This document shows positions 9,583 to 21,620 of a stretch of DNA of 64,000 nucleotides, one piece after another. The stretch spans positions 1 through 64,000 of the forward strand of contig JAIXMN010000010.1 in assembly GCA_025716815.1 (NCBI GenBank), read 5' to 3'. Every line of letters starts with the position of its first letter. Position 1 is the first letter of the stretch. Origin of the DNA: Dichotomocladium elegans (lineage: Eukaryota > Mucoromycota > Mucoromycetes > Mucorales > Lichtheimiaceae). A program made the position numbers and the translations under genes. The notes under the pieces are model-generated. The model was not told where the DNA came from. It worked only from the letters and a program-made list of their open reading frames with translations, and made no database searches.

Positions 9583-12500
9583 CTAGGAAAAGATCATCAT
9601 TGGTGCCATAGATTCAAACACATTCATGAGTGCTTCATCCTTGAGGTATTCGGTGGGAAATTTGACGAGATGGCCCCGCACCAAGCTTAGCTGCTCTCTA
9701 ATTTCGCTTGCCGGGCGAGTGGGATCCGCGATATGCCCATACGGCACATTGTCCGGAACGAACTTGCGGTGTTGCTCGAATGTATGCACTGTATTGTCTG
9801 GTACACATCGGAACAGGTCGCGGTACACAAGTGTATTAGTTTCCGCCGTCTTGCGCCAAATATGATAGTAGCATCGATCTGTCAGCGGGTCCAGCGCCGC
9901 CGCTTCCTTAAGATGGTGACCATGTGGCCCTGATGAGAAACGCTCGTATACACTGCGCGTTCGACTCATCCGGTCAATGATACGGACCGCCTCGTTTAAT
10001 TCAATTTCCCGGATATCTTCATCGTTGCTTGTTAAACCACCAAGAGAAAACTTATCGCTCCCTGGACCAGTGGTGTCATGTCCAATGCCATTGCTAACCC
10101 GGGTTTGAAGCAGGTCATCATCCTCTTGGTCCATTAACAGGTCCCAATCCTTGAAGTCCAAAAGTCCAAGATGTTCTTTCCATAACTGTATCCGTAGCGT
10201 ATGGGCAAACTTGGCGGCTTGGTACTAAATTACCCTATGCTGAGCATCTTTTTCACTTTCACCCGTGTGTCCCAGTGTCTAACATACTGATTTGCCATTC
10301 ATAAAGGAAGGGATCATATCGGTGTCTTCAATGTAAATCGCAACTTCTGAATCACGGTTCCCCAGGAGCGACCTAGAGGAGCCATTGATAGTTTACCATT
10401 GTTTGTTAGCGCCTACATCTGAAGCCGGATGTGGGAAACGGGTTCATAAGAAAAAGTACCTATCATTGATATTGGCTACAATGCAATGAACAATGTCCTT
10501 TTTCAGTACAAATCCAACACCGAAATGCCCGTCAATCGGTTACTTTACCAGACCCTATAAGCACTATCCGATCATCCACAATCATTATTTTATCGTGAAT
10601 ATAGACTAACTCGCTGACATAGTGGTCCCGATCGTCTTCCACATCTTCGGTATTCGAATCAGAAGCAGGTTTAGCCGATGATTCATTTAGAAGTGGGGCA
10701 TCTTGAGAGGCCAGACCGCTATTAGGGCCGGATGTGGTAGTACCAGTGACAGCAGCCGCAGTATCAACATTAGATGGGCTTGTCTGCGGTGCAGGCGCGG
10801 GAGAATTCGGGATTGTTGAGTTTATCCATTTCCCTCCTTTCTTAACCTTGGGGATCCTTGGTGAGATTTTGTCCCAGTTTCGAAGGCTATACCAGTCTAT
10901 ATATTCGGATGGCTCGATACCAGCCTCCCTTAACTTTTCACAGATCGACGCTCCTCCCCGAGACATAGATACGTACTGAAAATGCATCACGCCACTGAAA
11001 CGTAATGCGTTTAGAGGGATAGTTTACGAAAGCTGGTATGCATGTTTCTTTGCTTACCGTGCTGCCATAGAATCACCGGTCGTTAAATCACCCTCAAATG
11101 CAGGAATCAACGGAATGATAATGAACACCTTGAATTTTTCCTTTTTGTAGTGAGCCCGCTTGATGCGTTCTACAATAGCTTGTCCAATTTTGTTACGAAT
11201 GATCTTGTCTTCACCCGTTGCGCTGACTTGTGAAAAGAAAAAGGTTAAGACGTATGAATACACTTTGGCAATTTCTCATCTGGCCACTTACTAAAAAACT
11301 GGTTTTCGATATAGATATAATGGTGGGCTTGCTCTATGGTTGCGACGTACGCGTTATAAATCGAATGCTACAAGATAATAGGACGACTTTATGTGTTATT
11401 CCCCCAAGAAAATTCATATTGCTATAAAACCTTGCTTACCTCTCGTTCGATGCCAGAACTCCAATTTGCTGCGCTCCGAAGAAGTTGCACACGACAGGAG
11501 CCTTCAAACTTGCTCTCGTCCCGCTGGGCTACGTACTCACCCTTGGGCATCAAAAAGGGGACGTGTGGCCGATGCATACTCTTTGTGGATTTCAAAAAGT
11601 TCCACCGCTCAATGAATAGACGGGCCGAGTCTCTGGCGATAGGACCGACCTATCCTTATTTATTCCGCTGCTCTCTTTTTTACTTTGACTCCATCCTCCT
11701 GGGGTATAAACCTACCACTGCACAGGACATGTCATGCCACGGCATCCGCGGTATCTGTTCTCTGTCCACCAGTGTCACATTATGTTGAGCAACTATTAGG
11801 GAAAAAATCAAGCCTTTCTGAGCAACCTTCGCTCTTAAATCGCAAGCGGGTGTAGCTTACCATTTGTGAAATCTTTCACTCGCGGACTAGAGTAGTCTTG
11901 CCCCGGAAAAATTTGGAATGGGTGACCTTTTGCAGGGTAATCCGCAAGACGATGGGCATGAGTATCATAGCGACTATAAAAGGAATGAGCACAACTCGTG
12001 GGGCTACTGAGCTTTTAAATCTTACCCGAAACACAAATCTAAACCACCGATAAATGCCAGCCTGTTGTCCACAACCACAATTTTCTATGACAACCTTTAT
12101 TAGCTGACATGACTATTCTCAAGGGATATATTTACCTCGTGATGAGACCAAAAAAATATTGAGTCCCGACTATCAAAGGGTCGGCGATCAGGATGGCGCT
12201 GGACAAGAATATTTTCATGTAGACTTTGAAGACTTTGTTTTGTGTGGGCAGAATCAATGGTAAGCGCAAGTGACATCTCCTTGTAGACGATTATATATAT
12301 TTTGACTCCTTCCTCAGCTTTTCGCTGAAGAAGTCGATCGATTCTGAACTCTTGATTTTTTTCTGGTGGCCGGCGAAGATACTAAAAAAGACGAAAACAC
12401 ATCAATTGTCATAGTTCTACCCCGTAATTATGTTTTGTCCCATTACCAATTCGGGCGTCAACCACCAATCGGTGATATAAATTTCGGATTTTGCGGATAA

Positions 12501-14625
12501 GATCGCCTCCGCCACAGCATTGAAATGATCTAGCCACACATGCACACAAACACAAACAGAAGATCGGCGGGTCCCGTTACTTAGGGCATTCAATTTTTGA
12601 TAGATCAACCTACTTTCTCCATCCACAAACCACTTGACTTTGGCATGGTGACGCACAGGTGCAAACGACCCAAACCGATGTGCCTTGACCCACGGACTAT
12701 TTTGCTTGACCTTTTTAATACTTTCCATCCACTCTTCCACTTCCCGTCGGCTTCCTTTGATTTCAATTTGGCGGTTCTGCGTACTAAGCGTCATGTGGTA
12801 ACTCCCAATCACTTTCGGCTCCGTCATTCTGACCCTGAACGTTTTGTCTAGCAAAAGAACATCGGAGGGCGTTGAGTCGGCGATGGAGTAGCAAAACGCA
12901 ATGTATCTGTTAAGCGACGAAAACTTGTCAAAATCACGACCCTCTCTCATCCTCTTCACCGAAAAAAGAATAATAGAATCCAAGAGGGCACCCTCTCTTT
13001 AACACAGAATAGACATCTCCTGAACACTTACGAGTCGCGCAAAAGGACCCATTCCTTGTGCCATCGATGTGATTTCCAAACACCACAGCATGTAGGCTGG
13101 ACAGTCTTTTCTTTATGTTCAAGGTAACCTTCTTTGCCCTTCCATCCCATGTCCTGGACAATACTGACGGCTGATATTTCAAAGAATTCGCACAAGTCGT
13201 AGCTCAAAAGTATGTGTGATCGTGCGAGGAGGTTGCGGAGATACTGAGTTAGAGCGATACGGCGTGCTAATGCAACTTCTTTGCGCTCACTTTCGCCTCC
13301 CTCAGCCCCATCATTGTTTAAACGGTAGTCTTCTCCAGTAACTCTGTCTAAGCCGATTGTCATTCTTGCCGAATCGAGGATGCTGCCGATAAGCTCAGGG
13401 AAAGGTGGTGGGCTTGGGACATGCTCTGAAAGATTGGATTTGAGCTTGAGGGTATAATGCAGAGCAGTGAAGTCAACGATTGTACGCCGGATCACCCATT
13501 TAATATCTCCATATTGTAGCTCGGTCCGAAACGCCCACTGGCCCAAGCTCTTGCTATATTCAGAGTCTGTAATTGAAACCTATATGCGCCAATTATGTGT
13601 TGTTAAAAGTCTCATTTAGTCAACTAGTCCATGCTCTTTAGTCAGAAAAAGGAGTTACCGTGATCAGGGACGGCATGACCGGAGGCTACAGGAGTAATTA
13701 AAGTTTGTTTTGTAAACATCGGCTGTTCCAGAAGGTTGAAACCTACCAATTTGCGGCCGCTTTCATCTCGAGAGAGAGCGATGAACAATGGCTCGAACGC
13801 AGGCGGATAGTAAGGTGCAAGTGAAAAATTAGCCGAAGGCATCAAAGCAACATCTCTTGAGGGCAGCTTACTGCCGCCTACAGCGGCCTCTTCGTCATCC
13901 CTGGTGCTGCCTGTTCTTGATGCTGCCCCTATTGCTAGGCCAGGGATCGTAGCAATTAACTTGATTTTATCAAGCGTTATACCCCAGTGATCACGGGCTG
14001 CCACGTTGCTGGTCTGTGTTTCATCCAAAGACATACGCGTAAGTCGACGCGGCGGCCGTGTTTGGACGTGATGAATCCTCGGTTCATCCTCTTCTTCCTT
14101 CCTCTTAAACGGATGAACAAAGTATCCTTCGTCTTCACCGTCTTCTTCAAGCGTCTGCGCACTTGAATCACTGTCATTAGTACCCGTAAGATCCACTGTC
14201 GACGGCAGCCGGTCGTCCGTCCTTGGATCGAGCTGGGAATGTTGATAGAATTTTTGCTGACCATGATACATGGAAGACATTCGATTACTGCTATCGTCGA
14301 TCCTATTGTTTGTGTACCAGAGTCGAGAACCCGAAGATGGGGGACGCGGTTGAGATGTGGAACAAGTTATGATAGTGCTACTATCAAGAAGTAGGTGGTG
14401 GGTACTACTCTCTTCGATATCCGGGGTTGCCAACGCAGGATCCGCCGTGAGAGATAAACGGCTTAGGACTCTTTTCCAGCGGTCTCTGGCTTCCTCCAAA
14501 AGGCTTGTGTCGTGGCCTGAACCACCGTCGGTAGGCCCGTTGGGAGAATGGAAGAGATCAGGGGCGGATTCATGGTGATTATGCTTAAGGAAATACCGAG
14601 CGCTTTCGGAAATGGGATTGGACAT
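9583..14625 (-). CDS. PLD1: Phospholipase D, PX-PH type
   Basis: A long multi-exon gene. The ATG at 14625 (MSNPISESARYFL) follows no earlier in-frame ATG. A disordered N-terminal third (13.7-14.6 kb) is followed by a PX domain (13.2-13.55 kb, starting AFRTELQYGDIKWVIRRT), a PH domain (12.65-13.15 kb, GKEGYLEHKEK, ending EVEEWMESIKKV), then the catalytic halves. HKD motif 1 is rebuilt by splicing across 12.1 kb (SHHE + KIVVVDNRLAFIGGLD), motif 2 lies at 10.55-10.62 kb (YIHDKIMIVDDRIVLIGS). The last exon (9583-10161) carries the usual C-terminal tail ending SMAPMMIFS. The enzyme hydrolyses phosphatidylcholine to phosphatidic acid; the yeast relative Spo14 acts in spore-membrane formation and PI(4,5)P2 activates it. 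A low-complexity Ser/Pro/Asn insert (10.65-10.82 kb) precedes motif 2. Confidence 0.92.
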
Positions 14626-15466
14626 TGGATGATGGGGTAGCAATCCGTCTTGAGTTTTAAGGTACAAAAAGAAGAGATGTAGGTTAGAAAAGAACGGATA
14701 CTCAGAGAAATCGTGCGGATATTCCGGAAGAGCTGCTCATCATTTCGTGGCGTGCAGTTCTTCCAAATCTGGACAGCGTTTAGCGCTCTTGACGCACACA
14801 AGTGGAAAAGGCTGAGCCCCCCTTTTTCTCTCAGTTCCAAACTGTTGTTGGAGAATGGGCCCGGATTTCTATAGCGTTATATGCCAAAAATGTTTTCTTT
14901 TACGCGTTGATACTCTCTAACCGTCCTAGAATAAATCATCCTTGTCGTCGCATGTTTAATCTCATAATTCCTATCAAGGCGCCACCGCAGACACTTTTAC
15001 AGCATATATCGTTACATCGATTATGGCTACAATGGGGATTTCGTTGGCTGTAGATGCACTCTTTATTAGGGGGCTGGCTAGGAACGCGTTCCATCCCAAG
15101 GCAACAAAGTGACTTGGGGGGGATCTACATACGAGCTCTCAGTAGTCATATAACCAAGGTTTCCCATAACATAGAATAACCGTAATAAAATGTGCATAGT
15201 CAGTTATCGTGAGTGCTTCATCATGAGTGTTGTTCATGTCGTTGGAACCAAAGTCAGATTGTTGAAATATCTTCTTTGGGTTCATATATACTGATGTGAG
15301 CAGAGGATGTTCCCAGAACCAAAGGCCAAAGTGTCAAAAACTGAGGAGTTTGGTTTTGCATGGCAGATTAAAGTCAGATAGTCACATTTTTTCCTTGCAA
15401 CTCTCCCCCCCTTGGACAACACCGGCAAAATACACAGATTTCTCTCAAGGGGAACGTCCTCGAGTC
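14626..15466. other. Divergent intergenic region PLD / PPR
   Basis: About 840 bases between two divergent start codons. The open frame that extends the PPR gene upstream to 15296 starts at GTG, not ATG, so it is not counted as coding. No motif I can name; presumably holds both promoters. Confidence 0.4.
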
Positions 15467-16966
15467 ATGCGACCCATTCTTCGACAACGCCAAAAACCGT
15501 GCATATTCTGCAGACGGTTCGCATTCCGGTCAAACGCTCTTGTAACTTTTAAATGGCCGGCCGTCCTAATACAGGCACAACATCATTCCCAAACAGCTAC
15601 TACATCTCATGAAGGTCGATCTACTCCCCGCTTGCATTTTATTGAATGTCTAAAGTCCACCCCCAACAGCACCAAAACTTCCCCACCGATACAGCAGCAG
15701 CAGCAGCAGCAGCGACAACAGTGGTCGAAGCCTGCGGCGTTGTCAGAGCTCTATCGGGCTATGGCCACCCAGGACATCGACCTTATCTGGCCATTTTATA
15801 CCTATCTCTACCATTACCATTACCATAAGCATCTCAGCGATCACACTTACCGACAATTATTCAACTTCGCCGCCAATGGAAAAGCCACACAACGAAATCT
15901 CAATCGGCTCCTGGCGCTCGTGGAGGACATGAAAGAAAGAGCCATGCAGCTTCGAATGGAAGAGTATCATCGTCTGATCCACTGGGTTGGCGGGTATACA
16001 GTGCCGCAGAAACGATCGCACCATCTGACGGAGGCGCTGGCGCTGTTTGATGAAATGCAACAGTACTACACACCCTCCCGTGTTGTCTATAATACGTTGA
16101 TCCATATCGCTTCTCAGCTTGCCGACGTTCGGACGGCGCAGCGTTTATACCACGATATGATCGCGCATGACATCCAACCCGATGGCTACACATATGCGAT
16201 CCTTCTGTCGAGCATGGGACAGATGGGTGACCGCGAAGGGATTGATCGTATGATGGCTGAGCTGAATGACCATGATGCTATTGGCGATACGGCTGTCTGG
16301 AATGCGGCAATGGCAGGCTACGCGACCCAATTTAACGGGCGTGAAAAGATGGAAGACATGTTCGATGCCATGTTAGGCAAACATGAGATGGTTCGGGCAC
16401 CTGAGGCTGATGCAGAAACTTTTCGGATCTATCTTCAGATGATGTTGAAGGAAGGTGATCGAGCGAAGGCGCTCGCTCTCCTGAAAGACATGCACACGAC
16501 ATATCATATCCAACCAAACCTAGCGATTTATAATGCCTTTTTCGAATCATACGTGGGCGGTAATGGTGAGGACACCAATGACGCAACAGTGCGGCTGGAC
16601 GAGTTGCGATGGCTTTACGAACATATGCGGATAAATCGAGTACGGCCAAACTCGGAAACTATGCATCGTTTGGTGTCAGCCTTGCTTGATTATGGAGACA
16701 TCAAAGGGGCCCTCCGGACTTTTGTACAACTATCTAAGAACGAAGCCGGATCATTTTCAGGGCCGTCGTCGTCCTCCGAGGATCCTCCGCCGCCTGCCGC
16801 CCCGGAACAACTTCAAGGTCTTGCTGTAAGGATTCTAACAAAACGGCGCCATGTGCTTGAGCCAACGCAGCCTGGGGCAATCGAACCAAACCAGGAGCTG
16901 CTGGATAGGCTGACGAACATCATCTCGACTGGGAAGGACGACAGTGGCGGTGATGCGGGTTTATAA
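15467..16966 (+). CDS. Pentatricopeptide-repeat protein, probably mitochondrial
   Basis: Intronless. From the ATG at 15467 the first residues (MRPILRQRQKPCIFCRRFAF) are rich in Arg and lack acidic residues, a good mitochondrial presequence. Several 35-residue PPR units follow, for example VVYNTLIHIASQLADVRTAQ, YHDMIAHDIQPDGYTYAILL, AVWNAAMAGYA and LAIYNAFFESYV with NRVRPNSETMHRLVSALLDY. PPR arrays bind single-stranded RNA, and fungal members act in mitochondrial transcript stability or translation. A short polyglutamine tract (CAG repeat at 15692-15712) separates the presequence from the repeats. The C-terminal 60 residues are Pro/Ser-rich and outside the repeats. Specific RNA target cannot be told. 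Confidence 0.88.
   Translation: MRPILRQRQKPCIFCRRFAFRSNALVTFKWPAVLIQAQHHSQTATTSHEGRSTPRLHFIECLKSTPNSTKTSPPIQQQQQQQRQQWSKPAALSELYRAMATQDIDLIWPFYTYLYHYHYHKHLSDHTYRQLFNFAANGKATQRNLNRLLALVEDMKERAMQLRMEEYHRLIHWVGGYTVPQKRSHHLTEALALFDEMQQYYTPSRVVYNTLIHIASQLADVRTAQRLYHDMIAHDIQPDGYTYAILLSSMGQMGDREGIDRMMAELNDHDAIGDTAVWNAAMAGYATQFNGREKMEDMFDAMLGKHEMVRAPEADAETFRIYLQMMLKEGDRAKALALLKDMHTTYHIQPNLAIYNAFFESYVGGNGEDTNDATVRLDELRWLYEHMRINRVRPNSETMHRLVSALLDYGDIKGALRTFVQLSKNEAGSFSGPSSSSEDPPPPAAPEQLQGLAVRILTKRRHVLEPTQPGAIEPNQELLDRLTNIISTGKDDSGGDAGL
15692..15712 (+). repeat. CAG triplet repeat (7 units), polyglutamine
   Basis: Seven perfect CAG codons within the PPR gene encode the core of a Gln tract that continues with RQQ. 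Likely length-polymorphic. Confidence 0.9.
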
Positions 16967-17094
16967 AGAAGCAGCGTTCGCAGTAAGCTCGGGATCTTGC
17001 GCCGAGCCGTCTGTGTTTTAATTGTGGCAATAAAAGGTGATGGACAAGAACTTGTTGCATTTCATTTCTTCTTCCTACTCGATCACATATCACA

Positions 17095-18513
17095 ATGACC
17101 GTCGAAAACGGATTTCCTATTGGCTACTTTTATATTGTCTCCAAGTTAAATGGTCTCGTTCTGGATCTTCGTGGGCCTCAGGAAACTGCTGGCGTAGGTT
17201 AAAAGAACTGGCTTTCGTATGATTCCGTCCAGGATCATTTTGGCTAAAATGGACATCCTACTGTAGAAGGGAGCAAAAGTTGTAATGGCTGAAAAGGTGA
17301 CCGAGTCGCCCGATAGAGACAGTCAGCTATGGATTCACCAAAGCGGTAAAAAAGAAAACCCTTTTGAATTCTTTCATCGTGGCTGTATGTGTCGATACTC
17401 AAGTCACATTCGTTGTTCAAAATTAGGGTTCTTGACGAACAAGGCTACTGGACTCGTCCTTGATATCAACAAGGCTGAGGCCTTCATCGGTAAGGCCATA
17501 TCATGTTATATATATATTCAAAGATGGAGTTGGTTGCTCTGAGCACCTTGCTTATATGGATCCCAGCTATTTTTACTCGTGAGAAGCGCCTTTACTTGGA
17601 TGGAATGAAGGAAAAAGATGCGGTATGTTTACAATTTTTTGTTTTGTTTTGTACGGTGCTGTGACACATAGACTCCCTCGTACCACATTACACACGCATA
17701 CACACAAACTGAACAAGCCTTCCCATCATTACGCCAGGCGGACGATCAGCAGTTTGGGTATGAGAGCGACACCGGCTATATATATCAGCTCTCGGACGCC
17801 AACATGGTCGTCGATATTCGCCATGAAGACCCAAATGTGGATGCTCGAGTGATGATCTACAAACGCAAGCCTGTTCCCCCTGAAAACCCCGACTCTATCA
17901 AGAACCAGCTCTGGACTCTGGAATTGAGTGATCCTCCTCGACAAGTGGATTCTGACGACGAGGACGAGGACGATTCTAAGCGCGCTCGCATTCGGGCTTG
18001 GTTTGGAAATTGGAAAGGATGGGGAGACCGCAAGAAAGAGGTCTTGAGCGAAGATGGCCTTCATGAGGCCCATGAAAAGGTTTACAATGATGAGAAGAAG
18101 AGAATGAAGTCCCATCTCAGGTACACGCCGCTTACGGTTTTCTTCAGCTAATGCTTCCGATATACTGAGAGCTTATATCTGTTGCATAGCTCTGAATTGA
18201 TCGCTGGTGCTGTTGGTTATGAAGCTGTACATCTTTGGGAGAAGAAGCGCTCGGAGAACGGAGAGGAGGACCTTTCAAAGGCGAAGAAGATGATTGCGGA
18301 ATACGCAGCAACGGAGGTACGTGAACCCGTGGAAGAGTTACGCCAGCATTTCCTTTTTACTCAAAGTTCATATAGCTTGTCAAATTGCTTGCCTCGAGAG
18401 GAGAGCGCAACAGCGACGGTGATGACAAGCCTTCTATGAAGCAGAAGTTAATGACTCAGATGGCAATCATGGCTGCTACGAACTATTTTGAGTCGCGTCA
18501 TGGTTCCCACTAA
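17095..18513 (+). CDS. Ricin-B-type beta-trefoil lectin domain fused to CipC/DUF3759 domain
   Basis: Exons: 17095-17193, about 17267-17489, 17567-17622, 17738-18120, 18190-18316, 18376-18513. The N-terminal half shows trefoil repeats: YIVSKLNGLVLDLRG, RDSQLWIHQSG, LTNKATGLVLDINK, GYIYQLSDANMVVDIR and KNQLWTLEL, the (L/V)DxxG...QxW pattern of ricin-B folds (QLW is the buried core). The C-terminal half, from DGLHEAHEKVY through SSELIAGAVGYEAVHLWE to AKKMIAEYAATELVKLL, matches fungal CipC-type proteins (DUF3759), first known as antibiotic/stress-induced. An acidic linker (DSDDEDEDD) joins them. No signal peptide, so probably cytosolic. A further small intron inside exon 2 near 17372-17425 (GTATGT donor) is possible but not needed for the frame. 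Confidence 0.82.
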
Positions 18514-19610
18514 ACACTGGAGGGTGGGAGGGCGCGCGATAACCAGCTTACTCTTATGGGAAAGATTAAAAGTGTATAACTAAAGAAATGATCGACCAAC
18601 TGACTTTTGGATCGCTCATGTCAGGTTGAATACGTGTCGAATCGCATTTAATGATGTGATTCAACGGCGGGGAATCCCTCGCTCAAGATAGTCGGTGAAA
18701 ATAGACCGTTACACGATACAACGGTAATTAAAATGGAAATATAAGGTGGCACATGCTATCTCGAAGAACAAGCTACGTGTACTCTCAGGGCTACATTCCT
18801 CGCACCAAAAATATATCTTAAGCCGAAGAGAGTGTTCCGGTATTTCATGGCTTCGGTGATATGTCTCGGCAAGTTACTGTAGTGTAGCCGCAGGTCTGCT
18901 AAGTCTGCGGAACTATATATGTGCTTTATTTGGTTCGACGACCGATCAAGCAAGATTAGATCATCAGATCCCTTTGGAAGGATATAAAAGGAGATCGTGG
19001 TCAAAACCTCCAGCATCCTTCGACCAAGTTAAGCCCATATGCGATTTACGGATGTTACATTTTCGACTAACCGTAATACTGCATATCCGGAAATGGACGA
19101 TGTCGTTAACGTCAGAAACTGGTATTATTACTTGTCGTTGATGGAACGGTTCATGGAATACAAGTATACGCTAGGACCCGAGCTGACAAGGGTCATGTTC
19201 GTGCATGGTGAGAAACGCTACTCCCAGTGGGCCATCGCCAATCACTATGGAATATTCCATAGTACCCTTTACCTCACCTCCGAAGAGTAGTATGGGTGTC
19301 CTGGCAATAACCCGGACGGAAGATATGGGGAAGGCCAGCTGCGACATGTGAAGAGACCAGTGGCGGCGGCGAAGGGAATAAAAAGGAATGGAGTAGGAGC
19401 AGAAGGACCGGAAGAGTGTCCAAGATCTCCCCTCTTCCGTCTTCCCACTTCCGCGGCGGAAAAAATCAATGCAATCGCTGGAAATGGTCCTTAAATACCG
19501 ATACTTTTTAGTCCTACGACGTCTACAGCTACTTACAACTTACATTCAAAGGTAAGCTCCTTTTACCACTCGTTAGACATCAGAAGCCGAAATACCGAGT
19601 TATCCAGGTA
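18514..19610. other. Intergenic with unrecognised open frames
   Basis: Two divergent open frames (18756-19016 minus, 86 codons; 19039-19290 plus, 83 codons) begin 22 bases apart. Neither has a motif I recognise, and both could be decayed element sequence given the Fanzor relic just downstream. Otherwise nothing seen. Confidence 0.3.
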
Positions 19611-20863
19611 CAGACATGTCTTCACCCACTACATCAACTACGAATGTCTCCAGATTCACAATGCTGGTGATCGTATCCTTTCGGTGAAATGTGGTATCCA
19701 AGGCATCGGCTGGCGAGAAGAGCACTGTGAGCGGTTACTAGAGGTGGTCGACATTGCCCCTCCCACAACAGTGCACGGGTTCTCCTCAAAATATATCTTC
19801 CTAAATGAATTTGAAACCAACCAAGACTTTGACATTACGATCTTCTTGAACAGCCTTTTTTCTGAAGTATAGCTCTCTAGTGGAATATGAGAGACATGCA
19901 CTTATGTCGTCCATCACGGTCAGGAATCGAGCTCTGATCAACGAGTACTTGCCTGGATATCTCCACCATGCAAATTACACGAGGTCATCTTTTCCGCATG
20001 TGCAGCAATGCTCGATATATGAAGGCCGCAAGATAAGCGCAGCGTACAGCAACAATATCAACAGGCGATTTGCTCATCATCTCAGGCGTGCCGTCAATAC
20101 TTTGCTAGATATTCGAGGTCAAAAGGCTATAATGGAAAGAGACATGTTCAATCAGGGCTTGAGCACAGAAGAAATAAGCGCCCGCATTCTGGAAAGCATT
20201 ATTAAGCCTGTCAGGCGGTTCAAGTTGGCAATTAGTAGCCGACAGATTAACATTGATCTCATCGGGCAGTAACCGGATGTTTTTGGGAGGTTTTGCAGCC
20301 CCTATTGCTTGTTCTCAGCTCTTATCCTGAAGGCTACAGATTTCAAAAAGACAATATTTACTACGACAGCAAGTCCCGCGCTCCGCCAACCACATGAAAG
20401 CCTTTTACCATCTTGCTTGATTGTTTCAACGTCTTGTGTTTCCCACTTCGTCGCAGATGATTCCCTGTGTTATATGTTTATCGACAGCAAGATACTTTGC
20501 CAAAACATTCTGCAACGATCTCGAAACAATGATGACAAACTCGTCGACATGGGCTATTAATATGAGGTAGTTGACCTCAATTCGAAAGCTTTCAGGCCCC
20601 AGAAAGAAGGCCGTCTCACGTTCCGTGGCATGATCAGTACAGATGGCGCTGGGGTTACTGTATTCCAAAATCTGAGGGTACCACCGATGTCGACCGTGAT
20701 ACTTCTAAAAGCAAACAAGGAACTTATCCCTTACATCACAAGCCTTAGCCGGGCGGGACATGTAGAAATATCAGGTCGATGTGTAGTGGTCGATCTTATG
20801 TGCTGCGTGCACGAGGAATCAACAAGTATCGCGCCACGACAGTCCCGGCATACCCAATCCTAG
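19611..20863 (+). pseudogene. Decayed Fanzor-like (TnpB-related) nuclease gene
   Basis: Segments in several frames, broken by stops, follow the order of a Fanzor protein. 19611-19870: helical N-terminal part (THYINYECLQIHNAGDRILS). 19880-20272: a 130-codon stretch with NNINRRFAHHLRRAVNTLL and RILESIIKPVRRFK, ending in a stop. 20562-20863: RGMISTDGAGVTVFQN, LIPYITSLSR, then GRCVVVDLMCCVHEEST, which resembles the run from the Fanzor TDG.S.S strand into the RuvC-I strand (VVVDP..RDL.YC), with the catalytic Asp present but the following residues altered. The zinc ribbon and RuvC-II/III parts are not found. Fanzors are eukaryotic RNA-guided nucleases related to TnpB, carried by transposons. The copy is clearly dead. 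Identification rests on motif memory, not a search. Confidence 0.55.
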
Positions 20864-21620
20864 CAGGATAAGACACGCAAGAGCAAAAAGTTTTGTCGGT
20901 TGTAGCTCTGTCAGGCACAAATGCAGCCGGCAAACTGACTATCGGTATTCGTTGCAGTAACCTAGATTGGATGAGCGTAATCCTTTTCAGCCATCATGGG
21001 GTAGAGGTTTAGGTACATTATCCTATCCTCAAACTCTTCAAGCAGTAGCTGTTTTGTCTATCGAACCAGCAATCTTTGCAAGTAGTAGGACTTTGGAAGG
21101 CTACAGTAGGCTAAACAGAACGGCTGAGATACCGATTTTGCGTTGTGTCCGGTGGGCATGCTTCAAATCGGTGGGATCTCAACCCTTTGCTACAAAAGTT
21201 TAACAACATTCATCAACTTTAGCAACGCATATCTTTTCATCCTAACACCGTCATCGACTTGTCAAGCTCTCCGCCATAAATCCTCACGTCTCTATCCGCT
21301 CTCGCGCGATTATGAAAGAAAGAAGACTAAGCAACCCCTGGGGCGTATGGGGAAAAAAGGGACTGACAAGGATGGTGAGATAGAAATTAAAGGGAACAGA
21401 AGAAAGAGACAGGAAGTTAGGCATATCAAGCAATAAGATGGAAAAGCTACATGCACGGGTCCTGCCGGATAGCTGAAGAGGAGGATGGAAATGGGGATGA
21501 AGAGAAAGCTGACTGAGGCGGCAGGGAGGGCAGCGAGAGTAGCGATGTAGACTGTTATAGCCATTCGACGAGATCTTTTCGTAGGGTGGTCGTATTATAT
21601 AGATGGGCAAGCGATGGTGT
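20864..21620. other. Intergenic, repeat-derived
   Basis: No supported gene. It may hold the wrecked 3' part of the Fanzor-like gene, but I could not place its remaining motifs. Minus-strand open frames at 21284-21757 lack recognisable features. Confidence 0.3.

Noticed and set aside
15296..15466. 57-codon upstream extension of the PPR protein
   Set aside because: It begins with GTG and lacks a presequence; the ATG at 15467 starts a good mitochondrial presequence.
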